From: Microbacterium enclense
GTDB lineage: Bacteria; Actinomycetota; Actinomycetes; Actinomycetales; Microbacteriaceae
Assembly (NCBI RefSeq): GCF_001456955.1
Contig: NZ_KQ758469.1
Span: 427,304 to 491,303 of the forward strand
Length of the DNA: 64,000 nt
Reading direction: 5' to 3'
The position numbers and the translations under genes are program-made. Below are positions 16,442 through 25,169 of the stretch, in pieces. The notes under the pieces are model-generated. The model ran no database searches. It was given only the letters and a program-made list of their open reading frames with translations, and had not been told where the DNA came from. Position 1 is the stretch's first letter, and each line of letters begins with the position of its first letter.

Positions 16442-16833
16442 ACCCGGTCGCCCGGTACGCCGATGAGGGCGCAGTGAGCCCGTGGGCGGAGATCGTCGGT
16501 CCTTGCCACACCACATCGAGCCTCAGCCGCGTGCTCCAGATCGACCAGGTCGCCGTCGCGGACGCGGCGGCGGAGCTTCGCGCGCTGCGCCTGCGCACGG
16601 CGGACGGTCGCAACCTCTACCCCGCGTTCCAGGTGCAGGACGACCATGTGCACCCCCACCTGCAACAGGTGCTGCTGGTGCTGAAAAGCGGGATCGACGA
16701 CCCCTGGACGTGGGCGCAGTGGCTGAACACGGAGATGGACTCCGAGCCCAGTCCTATGTCGCGGCTGTGGGCGGGCGACCTTTCCGGCGTGCTTCGCGAC
16801 GCCGAACACGACGCGTGGGCGTGGCGCTCGTAA
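16438..16833 (+). CDS. Xre/MbcA/ParS-antitoxin-like protein, second copy
   Basis: The 131-aa product shares the family plan: SSLSRVLQIDQVAVADAAAE (HTH-like), RTADGRNLYPAFQVQDDHV, WTWAQWLNTEM and a C-terminal WAGDLSGVLRDAEHDAWAW. The 'YPAFQ' and 'W-A-WL' pair is typical of DUF2384-like antitoxins. ATG overlaps the preceding stop (ATGA), so two antitoxin-like proteins are made from one transcript. No toxin partner follows. Confidence 0.6.
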   Translation: MNPVARYADEGAVSPWAEIVGPCHTTSSLSRVLQIDQVAVADAAAELRALRLRTADGRNLYPAFQVQDDHVHPHLQQVLLVLKSGIDDPWTWAQWLNTEMDSEPSPMSRLWAGDLSGVLRDAEHDAWAWRS

Positions 16834-17170
16834 CGTGACCCCGCTGGTCTCCTTCCTGTCCTCCTGTGGGCGAAGGCGCCACCCGTTGACGGCAAGCTCC
16901 GCCGGCGATGGGCGCGGCGTAGCTCTGCTTCGGGATGGGCGGGCGAAGCGCGGCGCCAATGCCTCACGGCCACACCGCGAGCCTTCGCGCACGAAGTGAA
17001 GACAGGGCTCGTGAGCAGAGCCAGCTGACCAGGCGTCCTTTTTCCCATGGACCCCTCCGGTACAGCAGAAACGGACCTTAGACTCCGCGGCGCAGCCGGA
17101 TGGGGCCGGTTGCGAGAGCTCCTGGGCACCCAGGCGGTATCTCTTCATACGCCCCACGAAAGGAGTCGTC
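16834..17170. other. Intergenic region without a recognisable gene
   Basis: These 337 bp carry no frame with convincing composition on either strand. The region ends in the ribosome site of the 33-aa peptide gene. Confidence 0.45.
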
Positions 17171-17272
17171 ATGGACGACATCTGGTCCATCATCACCACC
17201 TTCATCGCTCGCTGCCGCCCCTACTTTCAGGTGGAAGTTGCGTTCAAAGCCGGCGTGGGAACGCCTCCCTGA
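17171..17272 (+). CDS. 33-aa peptide gene with strong ribosome site and own terminator
   Basis: An ATG follows AAAGGAG by 5 nt, one of the best ribosome sites in the window. The peptide begins MDDIWSIITTFIARCRP and continues YFQVEVAFKAGVG. It is amphipathic with a hydrophobic first third and carries one Cys. A 15-bp hairpin terminator lies 18 bp downstream, so a short transcript is likely. No family is recognised. It could be a small membrane-active peptide, a regulator or a type I toxin; none of these is shown by the sequence. Confidence 0.5.
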   Translation: MDDIWSIITTFIARCRPYFQVEVAFKAGVGTPP

Positions 17273-17290
17273 GAGGTGCGCCAGCAGCAC

Positions 17291-17328
17291 GAGAAGCGGG
17301 GAGGGATCGTGTACCCTCCCCGCTTCTC
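17291..17328. terminator. Hairpin terminator
   Basis: GAGAAGCGGGGAGGG (17291-17305) pairs perfectly with 17314-17328 across an 8-nt loop. It ends the peptide transcript before the glycoside locus. Confidence 0.8.
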
Positions 17329-17396
17329 GGCCTCAGATGACTGGCAACCCCCAGTCCGGGCGTGCAAAGGTGCGGCGGCGTGCCCGATCTGGACCC

Positions 17397-17425
17397 TTGA
17401 CGGACATCGCCGGCCCATCTATCTT
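17397..17425 (+). promoter_or_regulatory. Promoter of the secreted hydrolase gene
   Basis: TTGACG (17397-17402), 17 bp, TATCTT (17420-17425), immediately followed by a LacI-type operator. The ABC-importer operon has nearly the same boxes (TTGACC, 17 bp, CATCTT) before its operator. Confidence 0.65.
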
Positions 17426-17429
17426 TTGG

Positions 17430-17453
17430 AGAACGTTATATAGATAACGTTCT
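17430..17453 (+). promoter_or_regulatory. Paired LacI-type operator
   Basis: AGAACGTTAT and its exact reverse complement ATAACGTTCT, separated by 4 bp, give two AACGTT centres 14 bp apart. The same spacing occurs at 26746-26769. The site covers the expected transcription start, so the LacI regulator at 33558 probably represses the gene from here. Confidence 0.7.
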
Positions 17454-17505
17454 ATGCACACGCCTGCGCCGTCGATGTCGACGCGCGATCTCGAAGGAGA
17501 GAACC

Positions 17506-19899
17506 TTGCAGCATCCTTTTGAGCGTGCCCAAACGGGTGCGCGCAAACCTCAGTGGGCACGACGCGCGTCTGTTGCCATCGCGGTCGCCACCGCTCTGTG
17601 TCTCAGCCCATTGACCTCCATCTCCCCGGCCGTGGCCTCCGTTACGGCTTCCACCGAAGCCGCCCCTGCCACGGCCCCTTCTGTCGAGTCGTTGATGGAG
17701 GGGTACTCGCTCAAGCCCGGTCTCGACACCAATCTGTTCGCGGGGCTGGAGGTACTTTCAGCCGTCTACGAGGGCGACATGTTGAAGGTGACGGGAACCT
17801 TCAACGAGCAGGCCCTATTCGGGGGACGCAACGACTGGAACATCTACCTGCCGGCGGCTGACAAGTTCGAGGGGCGCTTCTACCAGCGGGTGTACCCGTT
17901 CAACACCAACAACCTCCCCGACGACTTGAAGTTCAGCTCGTCCAGCGGTGGCTACCAGGTCGAGTACTACGAGCTGTTCAAGATCAACGGTGCGGCCCTC
18001 GCCGCGGACATCTCGCGCACCATCGCCGCCAACTACTACGGCCTCAACCGCGATCAAGTTCGTAACCCCCAGAGCGACGACTACATCTACGGCTACGCCT
18101 ACGGTGGCAGCGGTGGCTCGCCCGCAGCCATCGACATCATGGAGGACAAGACCTACAACGTCTGGGATGGCGCCGTCCCGTTCGTCATCATCGGCCCGTA
18201 CACCTACTCCACCGGCGGGGACACCATCCCCGTCTTCCGCAACCTGCTTCTGCGCGGCCTGGGCTCGTCGATCTGGGACGCCATGCGCCCGGGAGGCATC
18301 GGGCGGGAAGCGATGTACGCCACCCTCACGCCCCTGCAGAAGGAGGCACTGAGCGAGCTCGAGCTGCTCGGTCTCCGATGGGAGGACATCGGAAACGTGG
18401 GCACGGACCTCACCGCTCCGGGCGGGCCGACACTCCCCGCCGGCTACGTGGAGGACTTCTGGACCAAGCCCGGCTACACGGGAACGGACAGCTCGCTGAT
18501 CGGTCAGTACTTCCGAGACATCCGAGGAACGACCATCGACGGCACGGTCATGACGGACGAGCTCCTCGCCAAGATCGCCTGGCACCGCCACCGCAACTTC
18601 GACCCCAAGCTGGGGCTGTTCATGTACGACCATCTGAACAGGTTCGCGAAGGCGGGCCCGGTGGAGTCCTCCTCACGCTGGACCGGAGACATCCAGCGCA
18701 AGGGCATGCTCGTCCAGAACATGCAGGACGGCGGCGCGATCTACGTCACGGCAGAGTGGTACAAGCGGCAGGTGGCAGCGGCTGGCAAGTCGGACGACTT
18801 CCGGGTCTACGTGCAGGAAGCCGCTGGCCACCTGGACGGTCCCATCTCGAGCGGCGGCGACGTGCCCTACCTCGGACTCCTCGAGCAGGCGCTGCGTGAC
18901 CTCAGCGCCTGGGTGGAAGAAGACAAGCAGCCTGCACCGTCCACCGTGTATGACTTCCCGAACAACCAGATCGTCTTGAAGGAGGGCAAGGGTCGACTCG
19001 GGCTCCAGCCCACCATCACGGTCTCCGCGAACGGGGGCAAGCGCGCCGAGGTCGCTCAGGGTGACCGCGTCCGCTTCAACGCCAAGATCGAGCCGGCGGT
19101 TGCCGGCGACGTGGTCACACGCGTGGAGTGGAACCCCGGCACCCCGGATGCTCCATGGACGGACGTGGCGTTCACCGCGAAGCGAGACGGGTCGGTGGCC
19201 ATCCGTCGCGACGAGTCCTTCCAGGCTGTTGGGACCTACTTCCCCGCCTTCCGCGTGACGGCATACCGAAACGGCGCGCCCGCCGAGGGGATCGTGGGTC
19301 GGCTGATGAACCAGACGCCTGCCCGTGTCGTCGTCAAGGATCAGACCCGGCCGGAAGCATCCCTCGCGGCACCCACCAGCACCGGGCCGTTCCGCACGCT
19401 CGACATCAAGGTGGACGCCACCGACGCCGTGGGCCTCGCGAAGATCACCGCCGACGTGTACCGCGGGAGCAAGCTCGTCCAGTCGACACAGACGCCGCTC
19501 AACGGCGAGACTGCCGCGTCGCACACGGCGTCCGTGACGGTGCCCGACGGTGACTACACGGTGAAGTACAGCGCGACCGACGCCGCCGGCAACGTCTCGA
19601 AGGTCGGGTCGACGCGGGTCACCGTCGACACGACCGCCCCCACGGTCGAGGTGAAGTCGGGGAAGATCTACACGACGAAGGTGGGCACGGCCTACTCCCT
19701 GATCTCGTTCAAGTTCGAAGACAAGGAGAAGGTCGACCGCGTGACAGTCAACGGTGTCACCACCGACCTCCCCAACCTCCGGTCAGCAAGCCTGGACCGC
19801 GTGAAGCCCGGCGTCGCCGGCGCACAGCGCGGTGCGAATGAGCTCATCGTCTACGACGTGGCCGGCAACTCCGCGACGTTCACGTTCACGCTGAACTGA
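17506..19899 (+). CDS. Secreted alpha/beta-hydrolase with Ig-like C-terminal domains
   Basis: This 797-aa exported protein has a signal peptide of about 45 residues (basic start, hydrophobic core, SPAVAS). A hydrolase domain follows with nucleophile Ser202 in YGGSGGSP and probable catalytic His442 in EAAGHLDGP. From about residue 500 come beta-sandwich repeats (DQTRPEASLAAPTSTGPFRT, then DATDAVGLAKI and SATDAAGNVSKVG) typical of extracellular adhesion or spacer modules. It may be an esterase acting on acylated plant glycosides (inference from the locus); the exact family is not recognised. TTG start with GGAG 6 nt upstream. LacI operator in the promoter; a terminator follows. Confidence 0.65.
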   Translation: MQHPFERAQTGARKPQWARRASVAIAVATALCLSPLTSISPAVASVTASTEAAPATAPSVESLMEGYSLKPGLDTNLFAGLEVLSAVYEGDMLKVTGTFNEQALFGGRNDWNIYLPAADKFEGRFYQRVYPFNTNNLPDDLKFSSSSGGYQVEYYELFKINGAALAADISRTIAANYYGLNRDQVRNPQSDDYIYGYAYGGSGGSPAAIDIMEDKTYNVWDGAVPFVIIGPYTYSTGGDTIPVFRNLLLRGLGSSIWDAMRPGGIGREAMYATLTPLQKEALSELELLGLRWEDIGNVGTDLTAPGGPTLPAGYVEDFWTKPGYTGTDSSLIGQYFRDIRGTTIDGTVMTDELLAKIAWHRHRNFDPKLGLFMYDHLNRFAKAGPVESSSRWTGDIQRKGMLVQNMQDGGAIYVTAEWYKRQVAAAGKSDDFRVYVQEAAGHLDGPISSGGDVPYLGLLEQALRDLSAWVEEDKQPAPSTVYDFPNNQIVLKEGKGRLGLQPTITVSANGGKRAEVAQGDRVRFNAKIEPAVAGDVVTRVEWNPGTPDAPWTDVAFTAKRDGSVAIRRDESFQAVGTYFPAFRVTAYRNGAPAEGIVGRLMNQTPARVVVKDQTRPEASLAAPTSTGPFRTLDIKVDATDAVGLAKITADVYRGSKLVQSTQTPLNGETAASHTASVTVPDGDYTVKYSATDAAGNVSKVGSTRVTVDTTAPTVEVKSGKIYTTKVGTAYSLISFKFEDKEKVDRVTVNGVTTDLPNLRSASLDRVKPGVAGAQRGANELIVYDVAGNSATFTFTLN

Positions 19900-19909
19900 C
19901 CGAGTGCAC

Positions 19910-19949
19910 ACGGTGCCCCCGGCGGAGTTTTCTCCGTCGGGGGCACCGT
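19910..19949. terminator. Strong hairpin terminator
   Basis: An 18-bp stem (19910-19927 with 19932-19949, one G-T pair) with a 4-nt T loop is followed by a T-containing tail. It lies 10 bp after the hydrolase stop. Confidence 0.85.
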
Positions 19950-19986
19950 CGTTTCTCCTACTCTGGGACGGAGAGAGGACATCCCT

Positions 19987-21012
19987 GTGGCAGTGACACA
20001 CGTTCCGGTCTGGGCGAACCGGCTAGCCCGGATCGCCGGTGAGAGCTTCGACTTCTTACGCCGTTCCGCGCAGCACCTCCGAAAGAACGTCGCCGTTGCC
20101 GCCGTGCCCGCACGCGACGATCCCAGGCAGGTCACCTACCGCTATGGAGTTCGCGGAGAACTCGTCCCGGACGATTTCACCGAGGACTTGCGCGACCTGC
20201 TGGGTCGCGCGCGCTCCGTCCTCGATATCGCTATGACATCAACCGTTGAAGCGACCGGGCTCCTCTCCGAAAAGCAGCTCAGGAGCAGCTACTTCCCCAT
20301 CTCGGAAACAGAGCAGGCATGGAAGTCAGCTGCCGGCCAAGCGCATATCCAGGCCCTGCCGCAGGACAAACAGCGCGCTCTTCGCGCGCTGCAGCCGTTT
20401 GTAACGGGCGAGAGCAGCGCCTACTGGTTTGCGGAGATCCACAACGCCGACAAGCATCGCCGCCCACTTGAGCTGCGCGTCATTCCCGACCCCGAGTTCG
20501 TGATGATCTTCACGCATCTCAACCCTCCGTACGGTTCGAACGAGTACTGGCTCGATTGGGTGGACCCCCTCCCGGCTATCGAGAACCGCGTGCCGTTCGT
20601 CACGTATCGCTCGGCAGAACCGATCCTTGACGCCGGGTTCGAAGACATCCCTCTCGCCCTAGCGATCTGGTTCGACAGCGAATGGCGGGACGTGCAGCAC
20701 TTGCTCTGGGACGTGATGGAGTTCACGACGCGAGCGTGCGCCATCCTTCACGATGGCGACGCCGCGGTCGCCGACGTCATGAGGACGTACTTCCGAGCGG
20801 AGAGAGAACAACTCGCGGCGTTCAAGGCAATGATGACGCAAGCAACGAGCAGGGGATCTGCCATCGACAAAGCGGCGGAAGCGGAATGGAAGAAGCGCGT
20901 CGCAGAGACGCGTGCCGCGGCCGCGCGGTTCGAGAAATGGCACGGATCGCCGCCTCCGGGCCAAGGAGCTGCCGCCCACGGCGGGTCGGCTTTCAGGCCC
21001 AACGAGGGCTGA
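19987..21012 (+). CDS. Hypothetical protein with IHNADKHR motif (HEPN-like?)
   Basis: This 341-aa soluble, helix-rich protein contains RSSYFPISETEQAWKSAA, LRALQPFVTG and EIHNADKHRRPLELRVIP. The YFPI / lQPf / hNaDKHR series occurs in a family of unknown bacterial proteins. The N-x-x-KH motif inside helices recalls HEPN-type folds, but the RNase signature R-x4-6-H is not clear, so the assignment is tentative. GTG 19987 is preceded by GAGAGG. It lies between two terminators, so it is an independent gene with no obvious link to the sugar genes around it. Confidence 0.55.
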   Translation: MAVTHVPVWANRLARIAGESFDFLRRSAQHLRKNVAVAAVPARDDPRQVTYRYGVRGELVPDDFTEDLRDLLGRARSVLDIAMTSTVEATGLLSEKQLRSSYFPISETEQAWKSAAGQAHIQALPQDKQRALRALQPFVTGESSAYWFAEIHNADKHRRPLELRVIPDPEFVMIFTHLNPPYGSNEYWLDWVDPLPAIENRVPFVTYRSAEPILDAGFEDIPLALAIWFDSEWRDVQHLLWDVMEFTTRACAILHDGDAAVADVMRTYFRAEREQLAAFKAMMTQATSRGSAIDKAAEAEWKKRVAETRAAAARFEKWHGSPPPGQGAAAHGGSAFRPNEG

Positions 21013-21052
21013 TAACGAGGCACCCCATCAGGTTGCCCCCGTAGGTACAGCA

Positions 21053-21084
21053 GGGGCCGACCCTGTCTGCGCAGAGTCGGCCCC
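21053..21084. terminator. Hairpin between convergent genes
   Basis: GGGGCCGAC (21053-21061) pairs with GTCGGCCCC (21076-21084), with three more pairs after a mismatch. It serves the genes ending at 21012 (plus) and 21099 (minus). Confidence 0.7.
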
Positions 21085-21098
21085 AGTAAGTCGTCGCG

Positions 21099-23495
21099 TC
21101 AGGCGACGGTCACATCGCTGTGGAAAACCCGTTCGCCGCTGGCCTGGGGAAGGCGGTCGCCGGTGACCTTCACCGTGAACCGGTCGGCCTTGGAAAAGGC
21201 GTCCAGCGAGGTCCAGAGGGTCATCTGGCCGGGGTCCACGCAGAACGTCCCGTCTGCGGCGGTGTACCCGAGCTGGCGTCCGTGGATTCGGAAGGTCACG
21301 CGCCTCGTCTGCCCGGCGGCGAGCTCGACGCGGACGAAACCGAGAAGCTGCTGGCCCGGTCTGGTCACACCCGAGCTGGTGATCGAGCCGTACAACTGCA
21401 CGACAGTTGCCCCATCGACAGACCCGGTGTTGGAGGCGTCGACGACAAGCTCGGCGACGCCGTCAACGGCGAGCTCTGCAGGCGCCTCGACGGGAACCAG
21501 CTGGAAGCTGGTGTAGCTCCGCCCCTCGCCGAAGGCGTACAGCGGCGTCGCCGGCGTGTCGAGGAAGTGATGGGTCACGTCCGGCGGCAGGGGCTTTTGG
21601 AACCCCGTCCCGTTGCGCTGGTGGTGATAGACGGGGATTTGCCCGACGGTACGAGGGATGCTGTACGGCAGCTTCCCGCTCGGGTTGACATCGCCGAACA
21701 GGACCTCGGTGACGGCCTCGGCACCGAAAGGCCCACCGAACGACGCGACGATGAGCGCCTCAGCATTACGGACGGCCTCGGGGAGGACGTACGCGCGTCC
21801 CTGCGTGAGCACCACGACTACGGGGGTGCCCGTCGCCGCCACCGCTTCGGCTAGACGCCGCTGCGGGGCAGGAAGGGAGATGTCAGTGGAGTCGCTGCCT
21901 TCGCCCTCCGTTCGAGCGCCGTTGAACCATAGCGACGCTCCTCCGAGGGCGAGTACGGCAACATCACTGGCTGCGGCTGCTTCGACGGCGCGGGCGAAAT
22001 CCTCGTCGGAGAGATCCTCGACCAAGCCGCAGCCAGCCTCCACAACGACGCTGCCCGCCCGGCCAGAGATAGCTTCCCCGAGTGTCCGGGTGTGCAGGTG
22101 GTCGCGGACGTAAGCGTCACCGGGGCCGGTCGTGAACACGTCACGGTTCCATTCCGCCATCGCGGGATCGACACCGATCATGTTGCCCATGCCGCCGGAC
22201 GACATGTGCACCATCATGTCCCGGAAGGCCGGGTAGGAGTACGTGGCGTACTGGTTGACGACGTTGGCGGCGTGCGGACCGATAACGGCGATGGACGCGC
22301 CACCATCCAACGGAAGCACTCCGTCGTTTTCGAGGAGCACCACCGAGCGACGCGCGAGCTCGTGCGAGAGGTCGACACCCTCGTCAGCGATGGCTGCGAC
22401 GTTGATGGTCTCTGCCGGGTACGGGCGCTCGAACAGTCCGACGGCGAACTTCGCGCTGAGGATGCGGTGCGCTGCGAGATCGAGCACATCCGGGCTGACA
22501 CGGCCCGCCTCCACCTCCGCCGCCAGCGCTTCGCCAAAACCGAACGGCACCGGAAACTCGGTGTCCAGGCCCGCGTTGATGGCAAGACGGCCCGCTTCCC
22601 CAGGCGTGGTGGCTGCGCGCTGCCGGTCGACGATCTGCTCGATGGTGCCGTAGTCCGCTGACACGAACCCCTCGAAGCCGAGTGTCTCGCGGAGCAGGTC
22701 CGTGAGTACAGCCCGGGACGCGGCGGCAGGAACCCCGTCCACGTCGCTGTAGGAGTTCATCACGGAGGCGAGACCTGCGTCGTGAATGGCGGCTTCGAAC
22801 GCGAAAGCATGCAGGTCGCGGATGCGGCGCGGCCCACCTTCGAACGCCGCGAGATTGCTGCCACCCTCCGGTGCGCTGTACCCGATGAAGTGCTTGGCCG
22901 TCGCGATGATGCCCTCGGACAAGTTCCCCGATTGCAGGCCGCGAACGAAGGACACGCCCATCGACGCCGTCAGGTACGGGTCCTCGCCGAACGTCTCGTG
23001 CACGCGGCCCCACCGCGGATCCATCCCCAGGTCCAGGTTGGGAGACAAGGCGTGGAGCACCCCGAGCCGACGCATCTGCCGGCGGATGAGGTCGGTCATC
23101 TCCTCGACGAGGTCCGGGCTGAAGGTTGCCGCGAGACCGGTCGGAGTAGGGAACACCATGTGCCCACCGGTGAGGAAGCCGCTGAGCGCCTCCGCCTGAA
23201 ACAGAAGGGGGATGCCGAGTCGCGTCTGCTCGAGAGCGAACCGCTGCACCCGCGACACCGTGTCGGCCATGACCTGCGGGTCGTCGACGCCGAAGTTGCA
23301 GATGAAGCCGACGGGTCGATCCGCCTGTCGTGCGGCGTTAGCTGCGGGCGAGCCGTCCGCGTGCACGTACAGCCAGGGGGCCGCCATCGTCAGCTGGAAG
23401 GCCTTCTCGTGCACGGTCATCTCCGCTACGAGGGCGCTGGCTCGCTCGGGCGCGCTGAGCGCGGTGTTCATGAATTCGGCGGATGTGTCGCGCAA
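21099..23495 (-). CDS. Glycoside hydrolase family 3 (beta-glucosidase/xylosidase type)
   Basis: The 798-aa protein has the GH3 layout: an N-terminal TIM-barrel with FGEDPYL (169-175), KHF (201-203) and the nucleophile Asp281 in GFVSADYG. The alpha/beta sandwich domain follows, with a C-terminal fibronectin-III-like domain (TVVQLYGSITSSGVTRPGQQ). There is no signal peptide, so it acts in the cytoplasm on imported oligosaccharides or glycosides. The substrate (beta-glucoside or beta-xyloside) cannot be read from sequence. A TTG at 23495 is preferred, with AAGGA 8 nt upstream; ATG 23471 lacks a ribosome site. It diverges from the GH43 gene across a shared operator region. Confidence 0.85.
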   Translation of the reverse strand: MRDTSAEFMNTALSAPERASALVAEMTVHEKAFQLTMAAPWLYVHADGSPAANAARQADRPVGFICNFGVDDPQVMADTVSRVQRFALEQTRLGIPLLFQAEALSGFLTGGHMVFPTPTGLAATFSPDLVEEMTDLIRRQMRRLGVLHALSPNLDLGMDPRWGRVHETFGEDPYLTASMGVSFVRGLQSGNLSEGIIATAKHFIGYSAPEGGSNLAAFEGGPRRIRDLHAFAFEAAIHDAGLASVMNSYSDVDGVPAAASRAVLTDLLRETLGFEGFVSADYGTIEQIVDRQRAATTPGEAGRLAINAGLDTEFPVPFGFGEALAAEVEAGRVSPDVLDLAAHRILSAKFAVGLFERPYPAETINVAAIADEGVDLSHELARRSVVLLENDGVLPLDGGASIAVIGPHAANVVNQYATYSYPAFRDMMVHMSSGGMGNMIGVDPAMAEWNRDVFTTGPGDAYVRDHLHTRTLGEAISGRAGSVVVEAGCGLVEDLSDEDFARAVEAAAASDVAVLALGGASLWFNGARTEGEGSDSTDISLPAPQRRLAEAVAATGTPVVVVLTQGRAYVLPEAVRNAEALIVASFGGPFGAEAVTEVLFGDVNPSGKLPYSIPRTVGQIPVYHHQRNGTGFQKPLPPDVTHHFLDTPATPLYAFGEGRSYTSFQLVPVEAPAELAVDGVAELVVDASNTGSVDGATVVQLYGSITSSGVTRPGQQLLGFVRVELAAGQTRRVTFRIHGRQLGYTAADGTFCVDPGQMTLWTSLDAFSKADRFTVKVTGDRLPQASGERVFHSDVTVA

Positions 23496-23576
23496 GTCAA
23501 TCGTCCTTGATCGGGCCCCGCGGCTACCGGTTGGGGGCTGGTGAAACGTTGCCGACGTGCGCCAACGCGAGTTTAG

Positions 23577-23586
23577 ATAACGTTAT
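23577..23586 (+). promoter_or_regulatory. LacI-type operator between divergent GH3 and GH43 genes
   Basis: ATAACGTTAT is a perfect palindrome. A weaker AACGTT centre (GAAACGTTGC, 23543-23552) lies 34 bp away. Both are inside the 117-bp gap between the two start codons, so one repressor could control both genes. Confidence 0.65.
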
Positions 23587-23612
23587 ACACGATTGCTTCG
23601 AAGGAGAACGCT

Positions 23613-25169
23613 GTGACCTCACCTGACCTCCCGGCGGCCGCTCGGACAGCCGCCGACGGCTACCCACTCATCGCCGGGTTCTTCCCGGATCCCACCATCT
23701 GCCGACACCGCGGTCTGTATGTCCTCGCGCATTCGAGCTTCGAGTACGCCCCGGCCATCCCGATCTGGGTGTCGAAAGACCTGACGACCTGGACCCACGT
23801 AACCAACGCCCTGACGCGGGAGCCGCAGTTGCGCCTGCAACCCATGCGGTTTTGGCTCGACGGTTCCGAGATGTTGCCAGGCTCGGACGGAATCCCGGTC
23901 GGGTCGGCCAACACCGGCACATTCGCCCCCACCATCCGTTCGCACGGTGACCGGCTGTTCCTCGCCGTGACGAACGTGTCCGATTTTCTCGACGGGCCGT
24001 TGATCTACACCTCGGAAAGCCCCGAAGGCCCATGGTCCGACCCCGTGCAGGTTCCCGGCCTGCCCGGCATCGACCCCGACCTGTACTGGGACGAGAGCGG
24101 GATCGCCCACCTCACTGTGTCCTCGTACGCCAACGGCGGACCTCACGTCACGAGCGCCCCGGTCAACCTCGAAACCGGAGAGCTTCTCGGCGAGCCGAAG
24201 GAGCTGTGGAGCGGCACAGGCGGGCAGGCACCCGAGAGCCCCCACCTGTTCATGCATGAAGGGTGGCTCTACCTACTGCTCGCTGAGGGCGGAACCGAGC
24301 GCGGTCACGCAGTGACCATCGCGCGGTCGCGAGGCATCGACGGTCCCTGGGAAGCAAATCCGGACAACCCGATCCTCACCCATCGCGGGCTCGACCGACC
24401 CGTGTTGAACACCGGCCACGCCGACCTTGTGCAGGGGCCCGACGGCCGGTTCGCGATGGTCTACCTCGGCGTTCGGGCACGGGGCTTCAGCGGTTTCCAT
24501 GTCAACGGCCGCGAAACGTTCCTCGCCGAGGTCGAATGGCGTGAGGGGTGGCCCGTGGTGAACGAGTCCGGATATCCGTTACCCGAGCGAGAGCATTCCT
24601 TCACCGACACCTTCGACGGCCCTGCACTCCACCCGCGGTGGGTGTCCCCGGGACGGCTCCCTGCCACCTTCACCAGCATCTCCGCGCCGGGGCTGGAGGT
24701 GCGCGCTGATGGAGAAGCGCTCGCCCACTACTTCCTGGCGATGAGACCACAGGACGAGTACTGGACCGTCGAGATGGACGCGGACGTGCTCGGCGAGGCC
24801 GGTATCACGCTGCGCGTCGACGAGATCCACAGCGCCGACGTTCTCCTGGATGAGACGGGCGCCGTGACCACCGTCGTGCGCGTCGGCGACCTCGAGCGCC
24901 GTCTGACCCACACCGCGGAGAACGGGGCCTCCCTCTTCATCCGCGTCCGCCCCGACGGTCGGCCGCCCCTGCGCCGCGGCCCAGATGTCGTGGAGCTCGG
25001 CGTGATGGATGGGGACAACCCTCGGGTCCTCGACACCGTCGATGGCCGCTATCTGTCGGTGGAGGTCGCCGGCGGCTGGACGGGGCGTGTGGTCGGCCCC
25101 CGCATCGTACGAGGCTCCGCCAACATCAGCGCGTTCCGCTACCAGGCAGATCCGGTGGGCGATGCCTAA
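23613..25169 (+). CDS. Glycoside hydrolase family 43 (arabinofuranosidase/xylosidase type)
   Basis: This 518-aa protein has a GH43 five-bladed propeller with its three catalytic acids visible: Asp26 in FFPDPTICR (base), Asp154 in GIDPDLYWD (pKa modulator) and Glu208 in APESPHLF (acid). A C-terminal concanavalin-like domain (from about residue 335, FTDTFDGPALHPRWV) is that of the XynB-like subfamily. There is no signal peptide, so it is cytoplasmic. It probably removes arabinose or xylose from imported glycosides. GTG start with GGAG. The downstream esterase overlaps it by 8 nt. Confidence 0.85.
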   Translation: MTSPDLPAAARTAADGYPLIAGFFPDPTICRHRGLYVLAHSSFEYAPAIPIWVSKDLTTWTHVTNALTREPQLRLQPMRFWLDGSEMLPGSDGIPVGSANTGTFAPTIRSHGDRLFLAVTNVSDFLDGPLIYTSESPEGPWSDPVQVPGLPGIDPDLYWDESGIAHLTVSSYANGGPHVTSAPVNLETGELLGEPKELWSGTGGQAPESPHLFMHEGWLYLLLAEGGTERGHAVTIARSRGIDGPWEANPDNPILTHRGLDRPVLNTGHADLVQGPDGRFAMVYLGVRARGFSGFHVNGRETFLAEVEWREGWPVVNESGYPLPEREHSFTDTFDGPALHPRWVSPGRLPATFTSISAPGLEVRADGEALAHYFLAMRPQDEYWTVEMDADVLGEAGITLRVDEIHSADVLLDETGAVTTVVRVGDLERRLTHTAENGASLFIRVRPDGRPPLRRGPDVVELGVMDGDNPRVLDTVDGRYLSVEVAGGWTGRVVGPRIVRGSANISAFRYQADPVGDA

